This document shows, one piece after another, positions 1 through 7,771 of a stretch of 64,000 bases of DNA. The position numbers were made by a program, and so were the translations under genes. The stretch lies in contig NZ_ANBA01000008.1 in NCBI RefSeq assembly GCF_000341085.1, positions 1-64,000 of the forward strand, written 5' to 3'. Position 1 is the stretch's first letter; each line of letters opens with the position of its first letter. This stretch comes from Nocardiopsis ganjiahuensis DSM 45031. Lineage in GTDB: Bacteria; Actinomycetota; Actinomycetes; Streptosporangiales; Streptosporangiaceae. Below the pieces are notes generated by a model. That model saw nothing but the letters and a program-made list of their open reading frames with translations. It ran no database searches and had not been told where the DNA came from.

Positions 1-312
1 GCCGGTGATGGTTTGGGCGAGGGTGGGGTTGGGGTGGGTGGTGTGGATGTTGGTGTGGATGTTGGTGTGGGTGGTGATGTGGCCGGTGGTGGGTGGGGGG
101 GGATGGGTGAGGAGGTGGGTGAGGGTGGTGGCGGCGGTGGTGGTCAGGCCGATGAGGGCGATGTGTTGGCCGGGGTGGAGGGTGAGGTCGAGGTGGTGCA
201 GGAGGGTGTGGTGGTTGTGGGTGAGGGACACGTCGTGGAGCTGGAGCAGGGGTGGTGGTACGGGCGGGGTGGGGTGGGTGCGCCGTAGGTGGTGGCGGGT
301 GGAGAGCCTCAC
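1..312 (-). CDS. ABC transporter ATPase-like protein, N-terminal part with degenerate Walker A
   Basis: Only the first 104 codons lie in the window; the gene runs off the left edge. From about residue 23 it follows the start of an ABC nucleotide-binding domain: LLQLHDVSL, then HPGQHIALIG, then a position equivalent to Walker A that reads GLTTTAATT instead of GxxGxGKS/T, so the phosphate-binding lysine and the glycines are missing. The segment after it is low-complexity and rich in His and Thr (HTNIHTNIHTTH). The GTG start is the first in-frame choice, but the only clear Shine-Dalgarno (AGGAG near 339-343) lies about 26 bases upstream, so the start is uncertain. It could be the non-catalytic half of a heterodimeric ABC ATPase or a decaying gene; the signature and Walker B motifs are outside the window. 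Confidence 0.5.
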   Translation of the reverse strand, partial: MRLSTRHHLRRTHPTPPVPPPLLQLHDVSLTHNHHTLLHHLDLTLHPGQHIALIGLTTTAATTLTHLLTHPPPPTTGHITTHTNIHTNIHTTHPNPTLAQTITG

Positions 313-521
313 GGGTGTCCGTTCGTGTGGGTGGTTGTCTCCTGCCTGGGATCGTCCCGGGCCTGTGAGAGTTCTTGTTATCTGTTCGTGTCCTTGGTGT
401 CGTTGTTCAGGGTAGGTGTGGGCGGGTGAGGAGAACGTGAGCGTGGTGGGGCCGTTGTAGGGGTCGGTGGCCGCATGGTTGGGGTGTGCGACCTTGTGGC
501 CGTCGGCGGGGGCTTGGTGGG

Positions 522-1520
522 ATGGCAGCCATGGAGCACAGCACCCACCACGAGGTGGTCATCGTTGTTTTCGACGGTCTACAGAGCCTGGACGCCACCG
601 GCCCGCTGGAGGTCTTCGCCGGGGCGGCCGAGGCGCCGGGTTCGCGCTATCGGGTGCGCACCGCCTCCCTGGGCGGGGCGGTGGTGCGCTGCTCCAGCGG
701 GTTGGGGTTGGTGCCCTCGGTGGCGCTGGAGCAGGTGGGGCGGGTGGACACCCTGGTGGTGGCCGGGGGTGAGGGCGCCCACGACCCGGACCCGGCGCTG
801 GTGGCGGCAGTGCGTGAGCTGGCCGGGCGGGCGCAGCGGGTGGCTTCGGTGTGCTCGGGGGCGTTCGTGCTCGCCCATGCCGGGTTGCTGGAGGGGCGCA
901 GGGCGACCACGCACTGGCGGCACTGCGAGCGCCTGGCGCGGGAGTTTCGCGGGGTGGAGGTGGATGCGGACCCGGTGTTCGTGCGCTCGGGGCGGGTGTG
1001 GACCTCTGCTGGTGTGACGTCGGGGATCGATCTGGCGTTGGCCGTGGTGGAGCAGGACCTGGGGCGGCAGGTGGCGTTGGCCCTGGCCCGCACCCTGGTG
1101 GTGTTCCTGGTCCGGCCCGGGGGGCAGGCGCAGTTCTCCACCCAGTTGGCCACCCAGCGCGCCGAGCGGGCCGAGGTGCGTCAGGTGCAGCACCTGGTGG
1201 ACGCCGACCCGGGCCGGGGGTGGTCGGTGGCGGTGCTGGCCCGGGCGGCGGGGTTGTCGGTGCGCCAGTTCTCTCGGGTCTTCACCGCCCAGGTGGGGTG
1301 CGGCCCGGGCCGGTACGTGGAGCGGGTGCGGGTGGAGTGGGCGCGCAGGCGCCTGGAGGAGGGGACGGCTCCGGTGGCGGCGATCGCGCGCGGGTGCGGG
1401 TTCGGTACGGCGGAGGGGATGCGTAAGGCGTTCGTGCGGGTGCTGGGGTGTGCGCCCTCGGTCTATCGGGAGCGGTTTCGGGTGGGGGCGGTGGCGGGTG
1501 CGGGAGGTGGCTCGGAGTAG
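522..1520 (+). CDS. GlxA-family transcriptional regulator (DJ-1/PfpI domain plus AraC HTH)
   Basis: A 332-residue regulator with two parts. Residues about 8-170 form a DJ-1/PfpI (class I glutamine amidotransferase-like) domain with a Cys in the nucleophile-elbow position (SVCSGAFVLAHAG, near residue 111). Residues about 220-320 hold an AraC/XylS double helix-turn-helix (ARAAGLSVRQFSRVF and the typical FGTAEGMRKAF segment). In this family the N-terminal domain senses a ligand and the C-terminal domain binds DNA, often next to amidase or catabolic genes; none of these is adjacent, so the target is unknown. Starts at ATG 522 or 531 are both possible, and neither has a strong ribosome-binding site. 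The next gene follows on the same strand. Confidence 0.88.
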   Translation: MAAMEHSTHHEVVIVVFDGLQSLDATGPLEVFAGAAEAPGSRYRVRTASLGGAVVRCSSGLGLVPSVALEQVGRVDTLVVAGGEGAHDPDPALVAAVRELAGRAQRVASVCSGAFVLAHAGLLEGRRATTHWRHCERLAREFRGVEVDADPVFVRSGRVWTSAGVTSGIDLALAVVEQDLGRQVALALARTLVVFLVRPGGQAQFSTQLATQRAERAEVRQVQHLVDADPGRGWSVAVLARAAGLSVRQFSRVFTAQVGCGPGRYVERVRVEWARRRLEEGTAPVAAIARGCGFGTAEGMRKAFVRVLGCAPSVYRERFRVGAVAGAGGGSE

Positions 1521-1561
1521 GTTGCCGCGCACGTGCTGTCGTGGTGAGAGAGGGTGGCGGC

Positions 1562-2539
1562 TTGAGTGTGGATGTGAACTCCGAGCGCGGCCGGATGGTC
1601 GCGGTCTACCGGCGTTTCGCGGCCAGTTACGCCGGTGGTGGCTCTCCTGAGTACGAGCGGATCGCCCTGGGGGTGGCTCAGGACGAGCGGTTGTTGGATC
1701 TGGTGGTGGGGTTGCCGGCGGGCAACAAGCGCCAGCCCAACCTGTTGTTGGGTGCGGTGCGTTTCCTGGGTGGGCCCACCGATTCCTTCGAGGGGTTTGC
1801 CGGGTGGGTGGTGGAGCACTGGGAGCAGGTGCGCGGTGTGGTGCTGGAGCGTATGACCCAGACCAACGAGGTGCGTCGGTGTGCGACGCTGCTGCCGGTG
1901 CTGGCCTCCTTGGAGGGGCCGTTGGCGTTGGTCGAGGTGGGTGCCTCGGCGGGGTTGTGTCTGTATCCGGACCGGTACCGCTACTCCTATGACGGGGGTG
2001 CGCCGATCGGTGCGGTGGAGAGCCCGGTGTTGTTGGAGTGTGCCACGCGTGGTGCGGTGCCCGTCCCTGAGCGGGTGCCGCGGGTGGTGTGGCGGGCGGG
2101 GGTGGATCTGAATCCGCTCGATGCCGGCAGTGAGGCGGACGTGCGCTGGTTGGAGTCGCTGGTGTGGCCCGGGCACACCCGGCAGGCGCGGGTGGAGCGG
2201 TTGCGGGCGGCGGCGTCGGTGGCCGCGGCGGAGCCGCCGTTGTTGGTGCGGGGCAACCTGTTGGAGGCGTTGCCGGGGCTGGTGGCGCAGGCGCCGCGGG
2301 ATGCCACGTTGGTGGTTTTTCACAGTGCGGTGGCGGCCTACCTGTCGGTGCAGGAGCGTGAGCGGTTGGAGCAGATGATGGGTGGGCTGCCCGGGCACTG
2401 GGTCTGCAACGAGGGTGGGCGGGTCTTTCCCCACTGGGAGGGTGTGCGGGCGCCGGAGCCGACCGACTTCACGTTGGCGGTGGACGGGCGGGTGGTGGCC
2501 TACACCGGTGAGCACGGCCAGTCGTTGACCTGGCGCTGA
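1562..2539 (+). CDS. DUF2332 family protein
   Basis: A protein of about 325 residues that I recognise as the actinobacterial DUF2332 family: N-terminal YRRFAASYAGGGSPEYERIALGVA, then NEVRRCATLLPVLA, LVEVGASAGLCLYPDRY and LVVFHSAVAAYL. The VGASAGLCL segment looks like a Rossmann or methyltransferase-like loop, but no activity is established for the family. A TTG start at 1562 gives the best spacing to the GAGAGAGGG ribosome-binding site; GTG 1568 or 1574 are alternatives. It follows the GlxA-type regulator by 41 bases and could be co-transcribed with it. A strong hairpin at 2567-2604 separates it from the convergent deaminase gene. Confidence 0.85.
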   Translation: MSVDVNSERGRMVAVYRRFAASYAGGGSPEYERIALGVAQDERLLDLVVGLPAGNKRQPNLLLGAVRFLGGPTDSFEGFAGWVVEHWEQVRGVVLERMTQTNEVRRCATLLPVLASLEGPLALVEVGASAGLCLYPDRYRYSYDGGAPIGAVESPVLLECATRGAVPVPERVPRVVWRAGVDLNPLDAGSEADVRWLESLVWPGHTRQARVERLRAAASVAAAEPPLLVRGNLLEALPGLVAQAPRDATLVVFHSAVAAYLSVQERERLEQMMGGLPGHWVCNEGGRVFPHWEGVRAPEPTDFTLAVDGRVVAYTGEHGQSLTWR

Positions 2540-2566
2540 CACAGCGCCCCGTGGGCACACGACCGG

Positions 2567-2604
2567 AAAGGGGGCCTTCGCGTGGTGCGAGGGCCCCCTT
2601 TTTT
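2567..2604. terminator. Bidirectional intrinsic terminator
   Basis: Arms at 2567-2581 and 2587-2601 pair over 15 bp with one G-U pair around a 5-base loop. The right arm runs into six T on the plus strand and the left arm begins with AAA, so it can stop both the DUF2332 gene (+) and the deaminase gene (-). Confidence 0.85.
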
Positions 2605-2612
2605 GTTCGGTG

Positions 2613-3596
2613 TCAGAAGGTGTAGGCGTCGACCTCGGCGATCAGGGCCTGGCGGCGTTCGGTGGGCAGGAAGGAGGCGGTGAAGGAGTTGCGGGCCAGG
2701 GTGCGCAGTTGTTCGGTGTCCAGCCCCAGGTGTTCCTGCAGGCCCAGGTAGTTGTCGTGGACGTAGCCGCCGAAGTAGGAGGGGTCGTCGGAGTTGACGG
2801 TCACCAGCAGGCCGGCTTCCATCAGGGCGGGCAGGGGGTGTTCGGCCAGGGTGTTGACGGCGCGCAGGCGCACGTTGGAGAAGGGGCACACCGTCAGCGG
2901 TGTCTGGGTGGCGGCCAGGTGGGCGACCAGTTCGGGGTCGTCCAGGCAGCGGATGCCGTGGTCGATGCGTTCGGCGCCCAGCAGGTTCAGGGCCTGCCAG
3001 ATGTAGGAGGCGGGGCCCTCCTCGCCGGCGTGGGCGACGCGGCGCAGGCCCAGTTGGGCGGCGGCGGTGAAGACCTCGGTGAACTTCTCGGGCGGGTTGC
3101 CGACCTCGGCGGAGTCCAGGCCCACGGCGCTGATGCGGTCCAGGTGGGGGCGGGCCGCCATCAGGGTGTCCATGGCTTCGGTGGCGGGGCGGTCGCGTAG
3201 GAAGCACAGGATGAGGCTGGTGGAGATGTTGTGGCGCTGCTGGCTGGTGTCCAGTGCTGAGGTCAGGCCGGCGATGACGGTGTCCAGGGGGATGCCGCGG
3301 CTGGTGTGGGCCTGGGGGTCGAAGAAGATCTCGGCGTGGCGGACCCCTTGGGCGGCGGCGCGTGCCAGGTAGGCCTGGGCGAGGTCGTGGAAGTCGGCTT
3401 CGGTGCGCAGGACGTCCATGAGCTCGTAGTAGAGGTCGAGGAAGGACTGCAGGTCGGTGAAGGAGTAGGCGTCGCGCAGGGCTTGGACGTGGGTGTGGGG
3501 CAGGGTGATGCCGTTGCGGTCGGCCAGGTGGAAGGCGAGTTCGGGTTCCAGGGTGCCTTCGATGTGGATGTGGAGTTCGGCTTTGGGGAGGGCCAT
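2613..3596 (-). CDS. Adenine deaminase-type member of the adenosine deaminase superfamily
   Basis: A cytosolic metal-dependent purine deaminase of 327 residues, a normal length. Visible family motifs are the N-terminal metal ligands HIH in ALPKAELHIHIEGTLEPEL (residues 9 and 11), HAGEEG (metal ligand and catalytic region), ERIDHGIR, and VNSDDPSYFGGYV with the metal-binding Asp. EGTLEPEL, the AEVGNPPEKF-like stretch and YFGGYV are features I know from the adenine deaminase (EC 3.5.4.2) branch of COG1816, such as the Pseudomonas enzyme, rather than classical adenosine deaminase; that substrate call is inference. The ATG at 3596 begins the conserved block; a longer reading upstream has no family similarity. 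It stands alone and converges on the DUF2332 gene. Confidence 0.85.
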   Translation of the reverse strand: MALPKAELHIHIEGTLEPELAFHLADRNGITLPHTHVQALRDAYSFTDLQSFLDLYYELMDVLRTEADFHDLAQAYLARAAAQGVRHAEIFFDPQAHTSRGIPLDTVIAGLTSALDTSQQRHNISTSLILCFLRDRPATEAMDTLMAARPHLDRISAVGLDSAEVGNPPEKFTEVFTAAAQLGLRRVAHAGEEGPASYIWQALNLLGAERIDHGIRCLDDPELVAHLAATQTPLTVCPFSNVRLRAVNTLAEHPLPALMEAGLLVTVNSDDPSYFGGYVHDNYLGLQEHLGLDTEQLRTLARNSFTASFLPTERRQALIAEVDAYTF

Positions 3597-3862
3597 GGCT
3601 GCCGGGCACCTATTTCGTTGAGTGGGCAGGTGGTGTGTGGGGGGTGGTTGTTGGCCATTGTTGCTGATGGTGGGGGGTGTTCGGGTCGCTGGTGGGGGCG
3701 GTGTGGGACACACCGCGGTGAGAGTGCGGGGCGGGGTGGGGGTGGGATCCTCTGCGCGTGGGAGGGCCGGGTGTGCGGGGGGCGGGGTTGGCCCGCTGGG
3801 TGTGCGGGGGGTGTGGCAGGATGCGGGCCACGTGTGGTCGGTCGGTGTCGAGGGGTGGGTTC

Positions 3863-5035
3863 GTGGTGGATGTGGGTGGGCTTCGTGCGGACACTCCGGG
3901 GTGTGCGGGGTGGGTGTTCTTGGACAGTGCGGGGGCGTCGTTGGTGCCCCGGCAGGTGCATGAGGCTGTGGTGGCCCACCTGGAGTTGGAGTCGCGGGTG
4001 GGGGGTTATGAGGCCCAGGATCGGGCGGCGGGGTTGTTGGAGAGCACCGGTGTGGAGGTGGCGGGGCTGATCGGGGCCGGTGCGGGTGAGGTGGTTTTCT
4101 TCGAGGGTGCTTCTCAGGCGTGGTCGCAGGCTCTGGGTGCGGTGGTGGTGGAGCCGGGGCAGCGGGTGTTGACCACCACCAGTGAGTACGCCTCCAACGG
4201 GGTGGGGTTGTTGCGGTGGGCGGCTCTTCGGGGGGTGCGGGTGCAGGTGGTGCCCGACGATGCCGAGGGGGTGTTGGACGTGGCTGTGTTGGAGGCGGAG
4301 CTGGAGCGCGGGGATGTGGGGTTGGTGGCGATCAATCACATGCCCACGCACAGTGGTTTGGTCAATCCGGCTGAGGCGGTGGGGGCGCTGTGTCGCAGGT
4401 TCGGGGTGGTGTACCTGTTGGACGCGTGTCAGTCGGTGGGGCAGTGGGAGGTGGATGTGGAGCGCATCGGGTGTGATCTGCTCTCGGCGACGGGGCGTAA
4501 GTTCCTGCGGGGCCCGCGTGGGACGGGTTTTCTGTACGTGCGCCAGGGGACTCCTTTGGGGGAGCCGTTGCTGGTCAACCACATCGGTGGTGAGTGGTCC
4601 GGTGCGCGGGAGTATCGGGTGCGGGAGGGGGCGGCGGGGTTTGCGTCCTTCGAGCACGCGGTCGCGGCGCAGATCGGGTTGGGGGTGGCTGCTGCTTATG
4701 CCCGCCGGGTGGGGATGGGGTGGGCTCGGGAGCGGATCGGTGCTCTGGCGGGGCGGTTGCGTGAGGGGTTGGGGGAGATGGCCGGGGTGGTGGTGCACGA
4801 TCGGGGGCGGGAGTTGTCGGGGATCGTGACGTTCTCGGTGGTCGGGCGTGAGTCGGGGTGGGTGGTGGAGGCGTTGCGTGAGCGGGGGGTGCGTACCGGG
4901 GTGTCGCGGCCTGGGGATCAGCGGTGGGCGGAGCCTGTGGGTGGTGCGGGTGGGTTGGTGCGGGCTTCGGTGCATTACTTCAACACCGAGGAGGAGGTGG
5001 AGCGGGTGGTGGGGTTGGTGCGTGAGCTGACCTGA
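3863..5035 (+). CDS. Aminotransferase class V-fold PLP-dependent enzyme
   Basis: A fold-type I PLP enzyme of about 390 residues in the cysteine desulfurase / aminotransferase class V family. Visible landmarks are FLDSAGASLVP at the N-terminus, the cofactor-binding Asp in YLLDACQSVGQ (about residue 187), and the Schiff-base lysine in LLSATGRKFLRGPRGTGF (about residue 213). I do not see a typical cysteine desulfurase active-site Cys loop, and there are no Fe-S assembly genes nearby, so lyase, epimerase or aminotransferase activity are all possible. GTG 3863 is chosen because GAGGGG lies 7 bases upstream; the in-frame extension before it shows no family similarity. A terminator follows at 5075. 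Confidence 0.85.
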   Translation: MVDVGGLRADTPGCAGWVFLDSAGASLVPRQVHEAVVAHLELESRVGGYEAQDRAAGLLESTGVEVAGLIGAGAGEVVFFEGASQAWSQALGAVVVEPGQRVLTTTSEYASNGVGLLRWAALRGVRVQVVPDDAEGVLDVAVLEAELERGDVGLVAINHMPTHSGLVNPAEAVGALCRRFGVVYLLDACQSVGQWEVDVERIGCDLLSATGRKFLRGPRGTGFLYVRQGTPLGEPLLVNHIGGEWSGAREYRVREGAAGFASFEHAVAAQIGLGVAAAYARRVGMGWARERIGALAGRLREGLGEMAGVVVHDRGRELSGIVTFSVVGRESGWVVEALRERGVRTGVSRPGDQRWAEPVGGAGGLVRASVHYFNTEEEVERVVGLVRELT

Positions 5036-5074
5036 ACCGCGCCCTGAGACGGTGGGGTGGGGTGGGTGTGTGGG

Positions 5075-5105
5075 CCCTCGGAGCGGGTGAGCTCCGGGGG
5101 TTTTT
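5075..5105 (+). terminator. Intrinsic terminator after the PLP enzyme gene
   Basis: Arms 5075-5084 and 5091-5100 pair over 10 bp with one wobble around a 6-base loop and are followed by five T. Confidence 0.8.
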
Positions 5106-5174
5106 GTGTGGGTTCTTGCCCGGGGGTGGTGGGTCGGCGGGGGCTGCCCGCAGGGGAGCGCACGAGGGTGGGGG

Positions 5175-6128
5175 TCAGCGCAGGTGGGCGAAGCGGTCGG
5201 TGGCGGCCACCACCGCCGTGCCGATGCCGCCGGTGTTGCTGGTGTGGGCGGCGTCGTCGACGATGACCAGTTCGGCGGCGGGCCAGGCGCGGGCCAGGTC
5301 GTGGGCGGTGTCGCTGGGGCTGCTGATGTCCAGGCGGCCGTTGATGAGGACGGCGGGGATGTGCGCCACCCGGTGCACCTGGTTCTGGAGTTGGCGGGGG
5401 GCCAGGAAGCAGTCGTTGGCCCAGTAGTGGGTGACGGTGCGGGCGAAGGTGAGGCGGAAGTCGGGGTCGGTGTAGCGGGGGTCGGGGGTGAAGCCGGGTG
5501 TGGTGGCCACGTGGGTGTCCTCCCACCGGCACCAGGCCAGGGCGGCGTCGTGGCGGATGCGGGGGTCGGGGTGGGCGAGCAGGCGGGCGTAGGCGGCCGG
5601 TAGGGCGTGGGGGTCCGCGCCGGGGCCTGCGGCGGCGCGGAAGTCCTCCCATTGGGCGGGGAAGACGCGGCGCATGTGGTGGGTGATCCAGGTGATCTCT
5701 TGGCGGGTGCCGGTGGTGACGGCGAACAGGACCAGGGAGATGACGTGGTCGGGGTGGGTCTGGGCGTAGGCCAGGCTCAGGCAGGTTCCCCAGGAGGCGC
5801 CCAGGAGGTGCCAGCGGTCGATGTGCAGGTGGGTGCGCAGGGCCTCGATGTCGTCGATGAGGTGGGGGGTGGTGTTGGTGGACAGGTCGGTGGTGGGTGC
5901 GCCCGCGTGGGGTGTGCTGTGGCCGGTGCCGCGTTGGTCGAGCAGGATCATGCGGTAGCGGTCGGGGTCGGCGAAGGCGCTCCATCGGGGGTTGGATCCG
6001 GAGCCGGGGCCGCCGTGGACGAAGAGGATCGGGGTGCCGTGGGGGTTGCCGTGTTCTTGCCAGAACAGGCGGTGGCCGCCGGGTCGGGGCAGGTGGGCGC
6101 TGGTGTGGGGGTGGCTGGTGGGGTGCAT
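5175..6128 (-). CDS. pip: Proline iminopeptidase (alpha/beta hydrolase)
   Basis: A 317-residue prolyl aminopeptidase of the S33 family, predicted cytosolic, releasing N-terminal proline from peptides. Seen directly: the oxyanion loop FVHGGPGSG, LDQRGTGHSTP, the nucleophile elbow GASWG (usually GGSWG), and the C-terminal VDDAAHTSN with the catalytic His. Length and motif order fit the family. ATG 6128 is chosen because the conserved block begins shortly after it and GGACGGAA lies upstream; an in-frame extension to 6215 is Pro/His-rich with no similarity. It is divergent from the TetR gene at 6311, and the spacer contains a TATA-like box and a 10 bp palindrome. Confidence 0.88.
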   Translation of the reverse strand: MHPTSHPHTSAHLPRPGGHRLFWQEHGNPHGTPILFVHGGPGSGSNPRWSAFADPDRYRMILLDQRGTGHSTPHAGAPTTDLSTNTTPHLIDDIEALRTHLHIDRWHLLGASWGTCLSLAYAQTHPDHVISLVLFAVTTGTRQEITWITHHMRRVFPAQWEDFRAAAGPGADPHALPAAYARLLAHPDPRIRHDAALAWCRWEDTHVATTPGFTPDPRYTDPDFRLTFARTVTHYWANDCFLAPRQLQNQVHRVAHIPAVLINGRLDISSPSDTAHDLARAWPAAELVIVDDAAHTSNTGGIGTAVVAATDRFAHLR

Positions 6129-6196
6129 GGGGTGGGTTCCGTCCTGGGTTGGTGGCCGGTTGTGGGCAGGGGGTAGGCGGTGTGGGGGTGCGGTCG

Positions 6197-6222
6197 TATA
6201 GTCCGGGGTGTTCACCGCGGTG
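6197..6222. promoter_or_regulatory. Divergent promoter/operator region between pip and tetR
   Basis: TATAGT at 6197-6202 is a good -10-like box toward the TetR gene, and the overlapping reverse reading is also TATA-like toward pip. The perfect palindrome CACCGCGGTG follows at 6213-6222 and would suit a TetR-family operator. No clear -35 box is seen. Inferred from position and symmetry only. Confidence 0.35.
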
Positions 6223-6310
6223 TCTTGTGGGGGTCAGGGCACGGTGTGCTGGCGTCAACGTTCCTGGAGGGGGGTAGCGGCCCCGGGTGTGTGCTGGGCC
6301 GTGTGTGCCG

Positions 6311-6949
6311 ATGAGCGATCCGATGCGAACCCGTGTTCTCGAGGGTGCTGTGGAGGCGTTGTGTGTGGAGGGCGCCGCCAAGATCGGCGCTGATGGTATC
6401 GCCCGTCGTGCGGGGGTGTCTGCGGCTGTGGTGTGGGAGCACTTCGGTGGGGTGGAGGAGGTGGTGGCGGCCGCGGTGGAGCATGTGGTGCGTGGGCGGG
6501 TGCGGGCCTGTGGTGGGGAGTTGGCGGGGGTGCGCACGGTGGGTGAGTTGGTGCGGGTGGGGCGTTCGTGGTGTGTGGTGCCCGATGTGGGGTCGGTGGG
6601 ATGGGTGGTGTCGCAGGTGTCGGGTTCGGTGGTGGGGGAGCGGGCGGTGGCGGCTGCGGTGGGGGTGTGGTCGGTGGCTTTTGAGCGGGTGTTGGTGCGG
6701 GTGTTGGCGCAGAGCCCGGTGCAGGAGTTCGTGGACGCGGCCGGGTTGGGGCGGATGGTGGTGGCGGCTCTGGTGGGTGCGCAGGTGGGGCAGGGTGCGG
6801 GTTCGGTGGGTGCGGAGCGGGCTCTGGAGGCTTTGGAGCAGGTGGGGGAGTTGGTGTCGGCTCTGCACGTGTTGGGGCCCGAGTCGCAGAGGGCGGTGCG
6901 GATCCGGTTGCGGCACGCGGGTGCGGCCCGGGGTGTGCGCCAGGTCTGA
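6311..6949 (+). CDS. TetR/AcrR family transcriptional regulator
   Basis: A repressor-type protein of about 212 residues. The first 50 residues are a TetR DNA-binding domain: RVLEGAVEALCVEG, then the helix-turn-helix ADGIARRAGVSAAVVWEHFGG. The remainder is a Val/Ala-rich helical ligand-binding domain with no recognisable specificity. ATG 6311 is chosen; GTG 6287 is an alternative closer to a GGAGG stretch. It is divergent from pip, which is the simplest candidate target together with its own gene. The run of GTG codons (Val) is typical of the strong G/T bias of plus-strand genes in this part of the window. Confidence 0.85.
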   Translation: MSDPMRTRVLEGAVEALCVEGAAKIGADGIARRAGVSAAVVWEHFGGVEEVVAAAVEHVVRGRVRACGGELAGVRTVGELVRVGRSWCVVPDVGSVGWVVSQVSGSVVGERAVAAAVGVWSVAFERVLVRVLAQSPVQEFVDAAGLGRMVVAALVGAQVGQGAGSVGAERALEALEQVGELVSALHVLGPESQRAVRIRLRHAGAARGVRQV

Positions 6950-7098
6950 GTGTGCTGTGGGGTGGGGTGGCGGGTGGGGTTTTTCCTGGGCGGTGAGGGT
7001 GAGCGGGGGCAAGGTTGGGTTGACCTGGTGCGGGGTGGTGTCGGAGGGCTGGGAAGCTGGTGTCCTGGCCAGTTCGCCGACGATGGAGGAGAGTTCCC

Positions 7099-7569
7099 GT
7101 GCCCGACGAGAGCGTGCCCGAGGAGACCGTGCCCGAGCAGACCGGTTCGGTGGGTGAGGACCCGGGTGTCCAGGATCCGTTCCTGGTGTTTTGGAGTGAG
7201 CGCCGCCTGTGCACGCTGGCCTCGCCGCGCCCGGACGGGACCATCCACCAGGTTCCGGTGGGGGTGACCTATGACCCCGAACGGCACCTGGCGCGGGTGA
7301 TCTCTTCGGGGACCAGTTACAAGGCCCTGAATCTGGAGGCGCATCCGGGCAGGCGGGTGTCGGTGTGCCAGGTGGAGGGGGCGCGGTGGTCGACCTTGGA
7401 GGGTGAGGCCACGGTCAGCCGTCAGGAGGGTGCGGTGGCCGAGGCGGTGCGCCGTTACGCCCAGCGGTACCGGCAGCCGCGTGCCAACCCGGAGCGGGTG
7501 GTGATCGAGATCGCTGTCAAGCGGGTGTTGGGTAACGTGCGTCCCCAGAGCGAGGGGATCGTTCCCTGA
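7099..7569 (+). CDS. Pyridoxamine 5'-phosphate oxidase-fold (PPOX class) protein
   Basis: A 156-residue protein. After an acidic N-terminal tail of about 30 residues it has the split-barrel flavin-binding fold of small actinobacterial PPOX proteins: FWSERRLCTLASPRPDGTIH, HQVPVGVTYDP, SYKALNLEAHPGRRVSVCQ and WSTLEGEATVS. Many relatives use coenzyme F420 or FMN; the cofactor cannot be settled from sequence alone. GTG 7099 has an excellent GGAGGAGAG ribosome-binding site, whereas the in-frame extension to 7060 does not look coding. It stands alone between the TetR gene and the flavoprotein gene. Confidence 0.83.
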   Translation: MPDESVPEETVPEQTGSVGEDPGVQDPFLVFWSERRLCTLASPRPDGTIHQVPVGVTYDPERHLARVISSGTSYKALNLEAHPGRRVSVCQVEGARWSTLEGEATVSRQEGAVAEAVRRYAQRYRQPRANPERVVIEIAVKRVLGNVRPQSEGIVP

Positions 7570-7704
7570 GGGGGTTGTGGGCGGTGGGGCCCGGGTGTTC
7601 ACGGGGGGCTGGTGCGGTGGGTGCGCGCCGGCCCTCTGTGGTGGGTGGGCTTCCACGGGGCGGGCCCGGGGCGGGTGCGCCACGATCTGAGGTTTTGCCG
7701 TATT

Positions 7705-7744
7705 GGCAACGATAGTTGTCAGTTTGTGGGGTGGTGCGCAGGAT
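7705..7744 (+). promoter_or_regulatory. Promoter with an imperfect palindrome upstream of the flavoprotein gene
   Basis: GGCAAC-GATA-GTTGTC at 7705-7720 is an imperfect dyad that overlaps a -35-like TTGTCA (7716-7721). A -10-like CAGGAT follows 17 bases later (7739-7744). A repressor bound here would block the promoter of the gene at 7772. The regulator is not known. Confidence 0.4.
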
Positions 7745-7771
7745 GGGGGCATGAGCACAAGGGAGACCTTC

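Noticed and set aside
1..290. Tandem GGT/GTG-rich repeats on the plus strand
   Set aside because: They are the complement of His/Thr codons of the minus-strand ABC-like gene, not an independent repeat element.
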